Positions 46,170 to 59,047 are shown, numbered from the stretch's first letter. The stretch: DNA of 64,000 bases from Polytrichum commune (GCA_950295325.1 OX485806.1:49843169-49907168), one strand, 5' to 3'. The notes: generated by a model not told the origin, from the letters alone. Numbers and translations: made by a program.

Positions 46170-47126
46170 TGTCGCAACCCTTGCTAGCCCCCCTTGACCA
46201 TCTTGCCAATTTTCATTCCTAGCAAAGGTTGAGAGCGCTATGCTAATGGTTAGCTCCTCTCACGCCGGACCTTATAGTTCATAGGAGGGAACCAACCCTC
46301 CTACTTTGCATTCAGGACTCACCCCTTAATCCATAACCCATTTCTACATGTGGACTTCCATCCATGGAAGTCCAATCCTGTGTTGATAATTGCATTGCCG
46401 GACCAACACTACAACAACCCAAAGCATACTAGGCAACTATGGCCTCACAATGGGCCAAAGCCCATGGAGGCCGTGCCATTCCGCCTCGGGTGGGTGAGGC
46501 CACACCACCTCACCCATATAAGCCTCTAGGACTCTACGCGAGGCCCCTACCCCACCGTCAAGAAACCTCTTGTCTCTCTACCAAGAGTTCGGGCCAAATA
46601 GACATTTTCCCTTAGCCGCTGGGCCTAGAAGCCCCCAGCAACTTCAGACCATCATAACTTCCTTGTATGATGTCTGTTGCTAACAAGCAACCACTTCATC
46701 TTCATCTACGCTTCACGTAGATGCCGATGGACTCCTCACTTGCCCCATTTGGGCAAGTATTGAGGAAGTTATGCGTGTTCGAACCTTGGCAGTCCCAGGA
46801 ATCACTCCCACGCACTACTGTACCAGGGCGCTGTCCCAGGACAGCGCCCCACTCAAATTGCCATAACTCCTAGCTCACACCTCCAATTGAGGTGTTTTTG
46901 AGCATTCTAGAATCACCCCGCCATGAGCTACACATAGCTCATGGCCTTACCCTCATGCCTCCTAGTCTCCGTGGGTGGGAGGCGTTCCCAACGCCCGGGG
47001 CCCTCGCCCACACTAGGATCACTTGGGCCCTCTCACCAACGGCGCCACAAGTCTCGGGTGTCACTCTGGGGTCCCCCTTGTGCCCATGGTATTTTGGGCA
47101 TTCCTCATGGAGAAGTGCGCGACTCA
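46170..47126 (-). mobile_element. Solo LTR, family 1 (copy D)
   Basis: It starts TGTCGCAACC on the plus strand and ends GTGCGCGACTCA, slightly degraded. It matches copies A, B and C throughout (CACCCATATAAGCCTCTAGG, CTTCACGTAGATGCCGATGG, GGAGGCGTTCCCAACGCCCG). The flanks CACCG/CACTA show no clear duplication. Confidence 0.85.
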
Positions 47127-48528
47127 CTAAGTGGTTGTTTTTTTTGTGGTTGTGCTAGGTTTAGTGCAGCGAATTGTATTACTATGTTGGTTTTTACTTA
47201 TTGTTTCTATAATTTCTATTTTGTTTTAAAGAGCTGCAAGTGAGGTGGAGAATTCAAGGGGAGTGTGGGTTTATCCCGACCTCCTTACATTCAAACAAGA
47301 TGTTAAGAAGACCCCCTAGCTCTTATGCTAGGGTCAAGTAAGGGTGCCCTAGAATAAAAGGTTGGGGCCTTCCCACGGTTGCTCCATACGCAACGAGTGA
47401 GCTCCTAGGCCGAAGGGGAGAGGGCAAGAGCCCGGGTATGGTATAAGGGCATCCTCTTCTCCCCCCCCCCCCCCCAAACTTGACTTACCACAAAGGTAAG
47501 TGCAGTTTGTTGTTTTTGTGCAATCTGGTTTGTCGTCAATTTTGTTATCAAATTTTGGTATGAAATGCAAGGAAGGGGTCGAACCAAAAGAACGCGGCAC
47601 AAGGTGAGTACGTTGATCCCTCTTGGGATGGCATAATAAGATCATACTAAGAGTGCGAGTAAAGTAGGAAATTAAAACTTTGAGTGACGTAACTTAGGAT
47701 AGGTGATTTAAGTTCTTACCTAGGTTCAGCATCTGAGTCTTTACCCTAGGGTGAGTAACTTAGGATCTTATCCTAGGTTAAGTAACTTGGGTTTTATCCT
47801 AGGTAAAATGACTTAAGTTGTTAACATGGGTCAGTAATGTAAGTAGGTGACCCAAGGGAGTAACTTAGGTGAGTTATCTTAGGCTAGTGACTTGGGTAGG
47901 CAACTTAAGTTAAATAATTAGGAAATTAGGAGTTAGGATGTGGTAGCCATTGTGAGGGATGAGGATATGCAACGAGTGGCGAGGAGTTGCAAATCAATTG
48001 AGTACATTTTCTTCGAAGTAAATCAACTTATTAATTAAGAAAGATTTTTTTGTAAAAGTTCAAAGCGTTGTTCTCGCTGAGAGTGCGGTAATTTTGAATC
48101 CACTACTTCATGTTGGAAATCCGAGGGTAAAACCTCGATTTCCACCTTGAATAATGAGGGGAGGTCAATCCTTCACAATGATTTGTGGCAAGGGATTTCC
48201 TAAGGAAAGGCTCAAAGGTGATGTTCCATCCTAACCAAGGGTTGTCTCTTGTGGGACTTGTTCATTTGGAGTGGGTTGCAGGTTTCTTTACCTAACCTCT
48301 ATTAAATTTTAAAAATCTAAAAGACTTGAAAACATAGAAAAATGAAGGTAGTTCGGGGTATGACTGGTCAAGTGAGGGTTGATCATAACTAACCAGTACA
48401 TGCACACTAGGATTAGGTCGAACAAACCAGAGTTAGTACCATGATTAGGAGAAAGTAATGCTAAGGAAGGTAGCGAGGCAAAAGACAATAGGGTAGCAAG
48501 AGAGGTAAATGAGAGGAGTAAGGGGAGC
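47127..48528. other. Intergenic with simple repeats
   Basis: Contains a 14-15-base C run (47461-47475) and the minisatellite at 47680-47935. No convincing ORF. Confidence 0.4.
47680..47935. repeat. Degenerate minisatellite based on GTAACTTAGG/CCTAGGT
   Basis: About seven units of ~35-40 bp follow the pattern GTAACTTAGGATCTTATCCTAGGTTA. CCTAGG is palindromic, so many units are self-complementary. Confidence 0.7.
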
Positions 48529-48866
48529 TATGAGCCCAAAATGAGTGCTCATATTTGTTTTATGTTTACAATTCATTTAGAATTGCAATTGAAATGTTAT
48601 TAAAACAATCAAAAGTATAGAAAGAGTGAGGTTTGGTGTGATTTATATTTTAGGCCTTAAGCCTATTTTGTGTGGTTAAGTAGAAGCTTAGTGACATTAG
48701 GAAGTGTTCTGGTTGAGTGAGTAATGTTTGGTGAAGCAAGGAGAAGTGCTTTGGATATAAATGTTTGATTTAGAACATGGTTGTGTTGGTTTAGGGGTGA
48801 GGGTTTAGTGGATAGGATAAGGTCCTACTAAGTAGGAGAAGGTTGAGGGGGTTTGTGGTCTTGGGT

Positions 48867-48933
48867 GCCCTCCCCTCTCTTTCCTTTCTCTCCCTCTCTT
48901 CTTCCTTCTCTTCTCTCTCTCTCTCTTCTCTAG
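48867..48933. repeat. CT-rich simple sequence
   Basis: A pyrimidine tract of CCTCTC and CTCTCTCT runs inside the family 2 LTR. Confidence 0.7.
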
Positions 48934-49059
48934 GAGGTTGAGCTCTTAGAGCTTGGAAGAAATGTGGGAATTGAGTAGGAGGACTTAGTGAAATTAGGAG
49001 GGTAAGTAAGTAGGGGAACTTAGTGAAATTTAGGTAGGGGACGGCCATATTAAGAAGGG

Positions 49060-49490
49060 CTAAGGAGCTCAGATTGAATTGCAAGTTAGTTGTTGCTGCT
49101 GGAGCAGGGAGATCGGACTGAAATGCCAGTTAGTTGCTGCTGCTGGATAAGGAGCTCGGACTGAAATGCAAGTTAGTTGCGGCTGTTGGGTAAGGAGCTC
49201 AGACTGAATTCAGGAGCTCGGACTAAATTGCAAGTTAGTTGTTGCTGCTAGACTAGGGAGCTCGGACTGAATTCAGGAGCTCGGACTGAAATGCCAGTTA
49301 GTTGCTGCTGCTGGAGCAGGGAGATCGGACTGAAATGCAAGTTAGTTGCTACTACTGGGTAAGGAGCTCGGATTGAAATGCAAGTTAGTTGCGACTGCTG
49401 CGCTAGGGAGCTCGGATTGAAATGCAACTTAGTTGCGGCTGCTGGGTAAGGAGCTCGGACTGAATGCAAGTTGGTTGTTGCTGCTGGGCT
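49060..49490. repeat. 43-45-bp tandem array inside the family 2 LTR
   Basis: Nine copies of a unit with GGAGCTCGGACTGAAATGCA and AGTTAGTTGCTGCTGCTGG, some truncated. It is absent at this length from the other LTR copies, so it expanded in this copy. Confidence 0.88.
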
Positions 49491-49883
49491 AAGGCTGATA
49501 CTCGGAGGGGATACTCGGAGGGAAGACCGGGTATGAGAAGGTCATCGCACAAGGTAGAACACCACGCACGAGCCGGTTATGGACCGGGTAGGGTCAAGGG
49601 CTTAAGGGGGATATTGTTCCATCATTAGAGGGTGGTCTAGGGATGAACTTTTTGTAGTGAGTGAGGGTTGGTGTGTAAATTAGTGTATAGAGATAGGGAT
49701 AGATAGGGAAAAACATTTTTTAATGCTTGGACTCTCATTATGGAATAAATTGGTGTGCAAGATTTGATGGAAAATGTGATGGATTCTCACGAAGTTGGTA
49801 AGATGGAGTCATGGGAACACGAATGTGAGATCCATTCCCTCACCCGGACTAGGGCGCTTAAGGGTGGGTGGTTTGGCCTCACA

Positions 49884-50425
49884 AGAGCTCTTTACTAGGA
49901 AATGCACATTTACAAACTCAAACTAAAGAAAAAAACTTGAGTCTTTTCAGTTTGGACGGTGAGGGCTTACAAGAGATTGAGAGAGCTAAGAAAGGAGATA
50001 ATGACTTAGACTCAGTAGTACTGAAGGAAGGTATACATAGAATAGCAATGGCGACTAACCTAGATAGGCAGGAAACACCTCTCATCCCACCCATCGATCC
50101 TTTGGTCAGGCCAAGTGATCTTTTCATTTTTCTGCTTCGAAGCTTGGATGTGCTAGATTTGCTACCAAACCTTCCTAAATTCTTGGGCACTAAAAATGAG
50201 GACCCTTTAGCCATATAGAGAATTGCATTGAACAATTAGCTAACTCCCTTATAACCAACCCAGGTTACTGATTGGTGTGGTCTCCTACCACTCTGAAAGG
50301 CGAAACCTATGCATGGTATTAAGATCATCCAAAAGGTCACTTCACGGAGTGGGTGCAAATGCAAAGGGAGTTTCTAAATGAATTTAGACTAGAAGTGGGG
50401 CAGAGTATAACACTTTAGACGTGTT
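49884..50425 (+). pseudogene. Gag fragment of a Ty3/gypsy element
   Basis: A plus-strand ORF (to 50218) ends LLPNLPKFLGTKNEDPLA and, after a stop and frame change, continues with TLKGETYAWY and FTEWVQMQREFLNEF. These are landmarks of the retrotransposon Gag capsid (a GxAxxWY-type motif, then FxxxF). It begins right after a family 2 LTR in the same orientation. It is cut at about 50425 and there is no pol. Confidence 0.65.
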
Positions 50426-50558
50426 TCTTCACAGTTTGACAAGTCATAATTGACAATTTGTATAATTTTTGCATTTTTTATCCGAATGGTGTGGATTTTA
50501 GGTATTTGAAAGCTAATGATATGTACGAATGGATTAATTGTAATAAAATCATGATTAT

Positions 50559-51505
50559 TGTTCCAACCTTTACTAGTAGCCTTTAACCAACCTGGTCATT
50601 TTTCAATTCTAGTAAGGGTCACAAGTGCTAACCATTTGCATTCCGCCATGCAAATGGTTAGTTCCCCATATCGAGGATCTCTTAGTCCATAGGAAAGGGA
50701 CCAGCCCTCCTACACTTGCATTTGGGACTCACTTCTTAATTGATAACCAATGGTAAGATGTGCATTTTTATTCATGAAAGTTTAAACTTTAATTGATCAT
50801 TGTGTTGCCGGAGCAACACAATAACAACCTGAACCATACTTTGCAACTATGCCCCCATGTTGGGCCAATGTCCGTGAAGGCCATGCCATTTGACCTCGGG
50901 TGGATTTGGCAACCACAATGCCTCACCAATATATGCCTCTAGGACTTTTGGCAGGGTCTCTATCCCACCATCAATAAACCTCTTGTTTTTCTACCAAGAG
51001 TTGGAGCCAAGTAGACATTTTCCCTTAGCCGCTGGAGCTAGAAACCCCTAGCACCTTCTAAACAACACAATTTCCTTGTATGATTTTTGATGGTTCACGT
51101 AGATGGTGATGGACTCTTTGTTTGCTTTATTTGGGCAAGTATCAAAGATGTAATGTTTGTTCAAACCTTGGTAATTCCAGGATCCACTCCCAAGCCGTTG
51201 CTGTATCAAGGCATTATCCCAAGAGAGCGTCCCATTCAAATTGCCATATCTAATAGCTCACATCTCCAATTGAGGTGTTTCTTGAGCATTTAAGAATCCA
51301 CATGCCATAAGCTACGCATAGCTCATGGCCTTATTCTGGTGACTCCTAGTGTTGGTGGGTGGAAGGCGTTTCCAACGCTCAGGGTCTTCACCCACACTAG
51401 GATCACTTGGGCCCTCTCACCAACGGCGGGGTAAGTCTCGGGTATCATTTTGGGGTCTGCTTTCTGCCCATGATGTTTCAAAATCTCCTCTTAGAAAGTT
51501 GTACG
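50559..51505 (-). mobile_element. Old LTR, family 1 (copy E)
   Basis: It aligns along its length with copies A to D (CGCATTCCGCCATGC-type start block, GCCAAGTAGACATTTTCCCTT, CTAGGATCACTTGGGCCCTC) but is clearly the most diverged, with both ends eroded. Boundaries are approximate and no target duplication is recognisable. Confidence 0.75.
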
Positions 51506-54083
51506 TTAGTTATAGTGTAAAAAATGATGTTTTGACCATTTAATAACTTTAGTTCCACAACTAAATTAGTTACAGAGAAGGATATAAGGTCAATTCTCAA
51601 GACAACAAAGTAAGGAATGGGAGCGTCCGTTGAAAGGTCAGAGGAAACGCTTGGTGCATATTTATGAGGATTGGGAGCAAAACAAAAAGGTAATGGTTCA
51701 CCCAACATCAAACCAAAGCAAACAAAGAACATTAAGATAAAACCAACTAATCTTAATGTTCAATTTAGAATTGGAAGTAGCGTGGCGAATGTATGCAATT
51801 CTAAATTCATTCATCTATCCTATAAAGTCAAGTGGTTCAACCACTTGACTAGCAAAAGGGTACTCATCTCTATTGTTCTTGGGATCCCTTGGTATGTTTC
51901 GTGGTAGCAACTTTTATTACTAAAAGAATTTTGTTTGTAGTGAAGCCAAATTAATCAACGACACAACCAGTCTCCATGTTGTTGGTGAGGAATGCGAGGT
52001 TAATAATCACATTTTGTTGCAGGCCCCATGGTTAGGGAGTTATGGCCCCATTATTTGAAGATTGTGCAACACATTGAATCTACAAGTTGCCTGTCACCCT
52101 GGTCCCATTAGTTTGTATTTAACAGTCCGTCCAATGTAACATATTCAACGAGAAAATAATCCACCAAACATATCGTAAACTTTTGTTGGCAACAAAAATC
52201 CAAATCAAGAACTTAACTCGGTAGGATGGCACCACCCTTCAGACCATTAAAGTCTAAAGGGTTGAGTTGTCACTCGATCTTTCAGGGACCTTCACAAGGC
52301 CCTAGAAGGTTTTGAGCTAAAAAATACACCAACCAGGTAAGGGTTGATGTCTAATGCATGAATGTAGCTAAATAGGATGTGTGAACAAAAATTAATTAAG
52401 TAAGGGGAAAATATAAATGGTGGATCTCAAGCAAAGTCCCCCCGCATAAGAAATCTAAACACAACTAAATAAGGAAGTGGAAATGCATTGAGTGATGGAT
52501 CAAACCATCGTTTCTTTGTCCACTGAGCTAGGGGTGGGTGCAAGCATGGTAAAGTAGACCAAAAAAATGCTCTGGTTTACTAAAACCATGATGTTTTTGG
52601 TCAAAGGCCTAAAAGTAGTAGCAAATTGGAATTTAAATTGGAATTTTTTTTATGATGACCTCTATTGTTGTGTTAAATACTCAAATGTAGAATATAAAGT
52701 TGAGATCTTCAATACTTAGCATCAAAAGTGATGCTAAAAAAAAAATGGTTGAGTCTGGTTTTGGATGTAGATTTCATGACCTTAACTATTTTGAAGTTAG
52801 AATTTCTTTTTATATTCCTTGAATTCATTATCTACTTAAGGGCATCACCAGAAAATTTTTTAAGAAACCATCAATTTAATGTAATTTTATAATATTTTAA
52901 ACAAATCTTAAACAGCCACTTATTCAATATCACCTACTTGCACGCCACTTGCACCGTCTTCTAAAATAGGTAGACTTTTATTGGAATATTTTGTCATCAT
53001 AAATTGCTTGGCTTTGTAGATCAAAATGTTTTTAAAATGTCTATGGTTTATTTCTTCACAAAATTCAAAGTTAGTTTATAAAATTGAATCACTTTCACTT
53101 AACACTAGGCAGGGATCAGGAGTTGTCCACTTTACCATGCTTGCGCCCGGGTGGTATGAACGGTTGTTGTGTTCTAGAGCCATCTCAATTTATAAATTAA
53201 TATTGATTTGGTTCCAAGGTTGGTGCGTCTACGCTTAGACTCGGTCGTAGGTTTAGGTTTGAACTAGGTATGAAAATTAGTACTGGGTTTTAAGGCCATA
53301 ACAATAAAAACTAGGGCCAACCTTTGGAGTACCTACAATGCAAATTCAATCCCCCTCCAATCTCTAAGCACTCACCTCATGCACTTACCATCCGGGTTCG
53401 GCTTGGGCACCTGCAAGAGCAGGCCACCCTCATTGAATGGCTTGTGTGGCATTTCTAAGCTCCTTCGGAAGGGGGTGGCCCAAAATTGCCATAATATACT
53501 ACACCTATATTACTTTATAAAGTAATGTTCGTCTTCACTATGCTTCATCAATATAAGTACGATAAGACACACCTCCATATAGCTAAGCCTAATGATATCA
53601 TGGCACTAGCACCAGTCATAAATGTAATCTAGGAAAATTTGCACTTCATTTACAAAATCACATCATTTGCAATGCATAAACATACCAACCAAAGTACTAG
53701 TCAATAATAGCAATATGGTTAATACAAAGATGGTTCAAGCTAATTAATAGTAGTTAATTTAAACTCTTCACATTGTTATTTCTAATGAACTCAAATAACA
53801 ATGAAGCATCTTAATAACTCTACATAGCAAGTGTGTCTGACTGGACAAAGTAAACAAACAAAACAACATCATATATTACTCATTATACGTAATGATATAT
53901 AATTTACTATGTGGAGTAATATATTGTGTATAATGGAGGTAAAAATACTTCAACCAATAGTATTTGGCTTACTTTGTGAAATCATGTGGTAGGTATATGA
54001 CTCAATTATGTATTACTAGTAGTGAAGTTTGTATGATTATGTTAAATAACCATATCCTGCATAAGTAAGATTTTGTTGATTTA
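51506..54083. other. Intergenic with one inverted-repeat pair
   Basis: AT-rich with short ORFs. Contains the inverted repeats at 52532-53151. No gene is recognised. Confidence 0.35.
52532..53151. repeat. Possible small inverted-repeat element, 620 bp
   Basis: The left arm GGGTGCAAGCATGGTAAAGT (core about 52536-52555) is matched in reverse by GTCCACTTTACCATGCTTGC (53124-53143). Outer bases are GGGG...CCCGG. The interior is AT-rich and non-coding. No target duplication was found, so the class is open. Confidence 0.5.
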
Positions 54084-56823
54084 TGTGAGCCCTAAAAATG
54101 CGCTCACATGTGAATTAACCCTAATCATATATTGGGAAGTGAAAAGGAAAATTAAAAAGGAGAACCTCAACCTTAAAAAGAGAAGAAATGAAACAAATGA
54201 AAATAAAAAGAATGAGTGCAAATATCTAGCGCGGGAAGCGGAAGTCTTACGAGGAAAGAAGAGGCAATGAGAAGGCAAAACCTTTTTTTTTTCGAGCAGC
54301 CCAAAGATGCCGAGCAATGCAGAAAAAAAGGAGGAATTGGAGGGGTCTTGGGAGGTAGGAGAGGAGAGGCTCATTAGGTAAGGAGGAGAGAAAGACTAGA
54401 GGTAGGAGGCGGAAGCGCTGCCTCAGGGTTAAGCGGGAAATGCTAGTTAATGTGGTTATCGGTAGAAGGGCAGGGAAAGGAGAAGCGCAAAGGGGGTGGG
54501 AGGAAGCCCTGCAACAATGAGAAACAAATGTTGAGTTTGAAGGAGAGAGGTAAGACACAAGGAGAAGCTTGTGGTAGGGGGAGAAACATAGGCAAAAATT
54601 CTCCGTGAGAGATCGAGAGGGTAGGTCTCATTGATGGCATTCTTGGGGTTGACGAAAAGATCTAGAAGAAGACATTGTTCCATAGGGTGTGGTAGAGAAA
54701 AAATGTAATGGAAATGCAAGGAAAGAGGAGAGAGTAGAAGAGAGCAGGAAGATGTGTGGCATGGCGTAACGTTTGGGATGGTAGCGATGTTGCGGTGGTC
54801 GTACGTAGGATGGATGGTGTGAAATGGGGTGTAGTGGGTGCATGGTGAATCTAGTGAGGCATGAGGCATTGTCTCATAAATGTCGGCTAAGAAGTGGATA
54901 CTGGAAATGAGTGGGCCATGAGGGCCAGAATTGTTAGGGTGCCAAGTTCTCAAAAGAAAGTACATGAGTTGTTGTCAGGCGCGGAGGAGCGATGGTCATG
55001 TAGCTAAATTCGTAAGTTCTAAAGGGGTAGGGGGATTGCCTCTTCTTTCTTGGTTTGGCAGTGGCAAATGGGGAGTATGGAACAAAAGGGAGAGTGGATC
55101 TCCTCATCGGGAATGAGTTTGAAGGTGCGTCTGGAGGAGACTAGAGTTGCTCTAAATGTAGGGAAGGAAGAGAGGAGACGGCGCCTTCTATTGTCATAAT
55201 CATCGGAGCCGTCAAACCAACAATTATAGTTCCAACATCGGGGTGGCATTCATCCGCTGAAGCGGATTGGATTGTGATAGTACCTAGAACTGGTGCTGGA
55301 GTCTCGGATCTCCCCTGTGCAAGAACTCTGGTTACGTTACTAGGTGCTTTGGGAAGGGTGATGACTAGTTCAATCGGCTCCTGAGGATAATGAGCTGGGT
55401 GAGGATTAGAATGGAGCACAACAAACGGCGGGCTGTGGAGGAATGGTTCATGGAGTCAAAGCAATCAACGCCGCAGGATGCCCCCACCTATCACCTAGGG
55501 CTTTATCAAGCAAGGTGGAGGAGGACATGCACCAAGTTTTCTTCCTTTATTCTCATATGTTTGACTCATGAGGACTGATCATGGCGAGTGACATTGCACT
55601 ACTCAGGGAAGTTCCCCCACTATGCCACCGTGTTTGTGTTCCCTTACCACTGACAAATTGCTCAATGTATTGTAATAGAGGGCTGCTATGAACGTTCTCC
55701 GCTTGGAGATTTTGTGCGGTGAGGGTGAGTGGTGTTTGTCGAGCTTAATCGTCTTGATGAGCCCGGTGGAGCACTAAGTGGTGAGGGAAGGGTATTATCG
55801 TAGGAACCTAGGACGGAGTGAGGGTTGAATTACATTACAGTACAAAGGTGAAGGGAGCCCACGTCGTAGGTCAAAATGCAGCCCACCTTGCCCACCTAAA
55901 TCTTATATCACACCGAAATCATCATCTAGGAGCCAAACAGAAATTAACGGTCTTCAATTGACATGTTCCCTGCAAAACCCACTAATTAAGTACCGAACTC
56001 GGGGGAAAGTTGTTAGGTGAAGAGGTTGCGGCCAGCCATCGACGAAGGCTGCTAACTCCAGAGAGGTCACACCTACCCCACCAGATGTGGTGTGAGCATT
56101 ACTAGTATAGGGGCAGACCCACTCCTTCCTCATTCTCAATAGAGGCCGAGTTGTAGTGGATAACCCTGCAGTTGATGGGTGGTAGCACATGGGTTTTGGG
56201 AAGGGCTTGGGTTGAGCTTTGTTGATGAATGCATGCTAAGTTTGGGAAAGACCCCACTTCTGCGAGCAATTGTTGTTGTCCATTAGTTGCAATAAGTGGA
56301 GGATCATACTTGTTTGTTGTCTGCTGATGATAAAGCATAACAAATCGGATGGGACATCTTCACGGAGCAGGGAAATCAATTTAGGGGGCGAAGGCAACCT
56401 GGGATACTTGAGGTTGTTAACTTGTGTTGAGGTGTTTGGCATTGTTGCAGATGTGGTATTGTGTAAGTCAAGGGCTGCAAAGGGAGCTGAGATTGAGTAG
56501 TGCAACTGGGAGCCATCAACGAGGGTGTTGGGAGCACAATATAGGCTAGGGCACTAAGGTAGGGTGATAGGGGGGAGTGATCAAAGTAAACCACAGGGGG
56601 AGGTAATTAGGACTAGGGTTAGTGACCTTGTGAGTCATGTATGTGTTTGGTGTGTGACTCAAGCATTTGTAAATGCTTATATGACTTAATAAAAGGGTGT
56701 TTTACACACCACTTCTTTTACCCCCAAATGGAACAAATGTGAATGATGATCTTGGTGTGTGAAAAAGGGTCCGCCACCCGGACTACGACGCAATTAAAGG
56801 TGGTTGTTGATTTTTTTCTCACA
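54084..56823 (+). mobile_element. Solo LTR, family 2, long copy
   Basis: It starts TGTGAGCCCTAAAAATGCGC (54084) and ends TTTTTTTCTCACA (56823), flanked by a perfect 5-bp duplication ATTTA (54079-54083 and 56824-56828). The end block CACCCGGACTACGACGC is shared with the other copies. At 2.74 kb it is about twice the shortest copy. No internal coding region. Confidence 0.88.
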
Positions 56824-56828
56824 ATTTA

Positions 56829-57515
56829 AAATAAGTATAATGTGTATGACTCAACACAATCATATGTTTATTTAATGGACATACTATTCATTCCCATTGG
56901 TCATACGTGTATTACTATGTAGAGTTAACTAAATTATTTTGACATCAATTGGAAAGGTAAGGTGAGAGTTATTGTTAGTACTACATGAAGTGCATTATTA
57001 GTAATTGAGATGTTATTTAAATTGGTCGTGCATGACATAACCTTTACTCCATATGTTTTTGATTTTCGCAAGATAAAATGAAGTACATAACACCAAGAGT
57101 TTATACATAAAAACAATTGCAACATTTAAAATCAATTCACCATTTAATCAAATAATGTGTCATTCATGTTTCAAAATTCACTACTAGAAGTGATAATTAC
57201 AAAACTCTATAGAGTTATATGTTTCAAAATCAATATTGGTCTACAAATCTAATGTAAATTTATGCAGCCTCATACAATATTAGAGAATTAGGTGGCCAAA
57301 CAACAAACTATTTTTTTCCCTTGCCAATTGTAGTAATTTGAGGGTCGTCTTCATTAAGGAGATCAAATAGGAGATGATCATCTTGATAAACCTTAGTGAT
57401 TGTAAAAAAATGTAGCCTATACTTATCACCCTTGAGTGCAACATCCCACCTGCTTCATTTCGAAAAATACCCTCTTTGATGAAGCACGTTTTGAAGTCTT
57501 CCTCCTCATAACCAC
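56829..57515. other. AT-rich spacer between two family 2 LTRs
   Basis: About 690 bases with only short ORFs and no recognised feature; it lies between a plus- and a minus-oriented LTR of the same family. Confidence 0.4.
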
Positions 57516-59042
57516 TGTGAGCCAGGATCACCCCCACTTTTAATTGCGTCGTGGTCCAGGTGAGGGATCCCCCTTCCACCCTTGTCATAAATCACCCATT
57601 ACAATGTATGGCTTCCCCACATTAGTTGTTGAATTGATGCCTTGATACCTTTTTCTTTATTATAATTAAACCCACAAGCATTCACAAATACTTGTAAGCC
57701 CTCACAAGCAACCCACACTCTATCCCTACCTAAATCCTATAACTTCAATGCTAAGTGGCCCCCCTGGAGGTCTTGGTGTTTCAATGCTAATTGTATAATT
57801 AATTCAAAGGTGGCCTTAGGCTACAGTGCTAAATACCAAACTAGCACGGCCTCGGGAAAACCCAGCCGTCCCCCCTCAGGCTTACTCCCAGCCCTTGATA
57901 CTGACCGGCTTGTTACCCCTTCGGGGAAGCCTTCCAGCGTGTTCGGCTCCTCAGACCTCCCAACAATCTCCTCCTCACTGTATCGCTACCCCTCCTTGAC
58001 ACCCAGGCTCGCCTCCCCTGTTCGAGCTTGTCGAAGATGTTGAATTCGGCCTCTAGAAGGGTGCTGGAGGGTAGTCCAACAGTCCAACGCTGATTCCTGA
58101 GGCCACTTCCCAACACAGTGATCTGTTGGTTGGCATTTGGTTTACTTAAGCCTAAGGACTTTTTGCATTGCTGGTCGGAGGTTGCTTTCCGCTGCTCCTT
58201 CGGTAGCTACCCATTCCTCTAGTATGCGACACCACCTGCAATCTCAGTAGTGTAGAGACGGCGCCCTTAATCTTTCCCTGTGAAGGTGCAAAACCCTCAG
58301 CTGAGCCTCCCCTGGAACATTCAATTTCAATTCCTTCCGTGCATCCTTCCTTACTTGGCTCCCATTGTCACGGCAGTTGCCCGACTTCCTACCTTCCAGC
58401 ATGCACAAGTATCCTTCTCCTTTCCCAGTCGAATGGAATTCAGGTGACCCATCATTGAACCCTCGCGACTAAGTGATGTGGTCGTTGCCCAGCTCCGTCT
58501 CGCCTCCCCTGTCCCAATGTACTCCCTTGGTGCGCTTCAAAATTACCTACCCAACCATCCTCTCACTCGGTGCATCAATCCTCACTCCTGTAGCAACCTG
58601 CATTGACTAGGGTCTTCCTGCTGCATTCGGCACCACCCCCTGGCTATCCCCTGCCGCACACTAGAGAGAGCGACCCTGGCACCGAGCATTCCCTCATCCT
58701 CTCGACTAGATCCTAGAATTCAGGCTCCGTCCCAGCTGGGAAGGTCTCCCGGTCCTTAAACGAAGAGCCCTCCAGACTAAAACAAACTCAAACCCAGCCC
58801 TCAACCCTTAAAACTTCCATCACTCCACTCAACCTTAATTAATTCCACAATTTTTAAGAGTTCTCGCTTTGCAATAATTCAACCCCCCTAAGCCCCACTA
58901 ACATCTTAAAACTAACTTACTTAAATCAAATCCTAACCTTCCACTCTTTTTGTTTCCTTCATAAACTCAAAATGACACTGCTCTAACTTTTTAATGTTTC
59001 CTTGGCCTCGCTGAAGCATGTGGGCACAAAAATGGGCTCACA
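57516..59042 (-). mobile_element. Solo LTR, family 2, reverse orientation
   Basis: The plus-strand start is TGTGAGCCAGGATCACC (57516) and the end AAAAATGGGCTCACA (59042), flanked by a perfect 5-bp duplication ACCAC (57511-57515 and 59043-59047). The reversed block GCGTCGTGGTCCAGGTG follows the start. It holds a GC-rich segment (57830-58780) not seen in all copies. Confidence 0.88.
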
Positions 59043-59047
59043 ACCAC

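Larger units (their letters stand above)
48529..49883 (+). mobile_element. Solo or 5' LTR, family 2
   Basis: It starts TATGAGCCCAAAATG (first TG changed to TA) and ends GTTTGGCCTCACA. It is flanked by GGAGC (48524-48528) and AGAGC (49884-49888), a 5-bp duplication with one difference. Just before the end is the block CACCCGGACTAGGGCGC. A gag fragment on the same strand follows directly, so this could instead be a 5' LTR. Confidence 0.8.

Noticed and set aside
49060..49490. Regularly spaced repeats suggesting a CRISPR-like array
   Set aside because: Units are directly adjacent without unique spacers, lie inside an LTR and the DNA is eukaryotic. It is a minisatellite.
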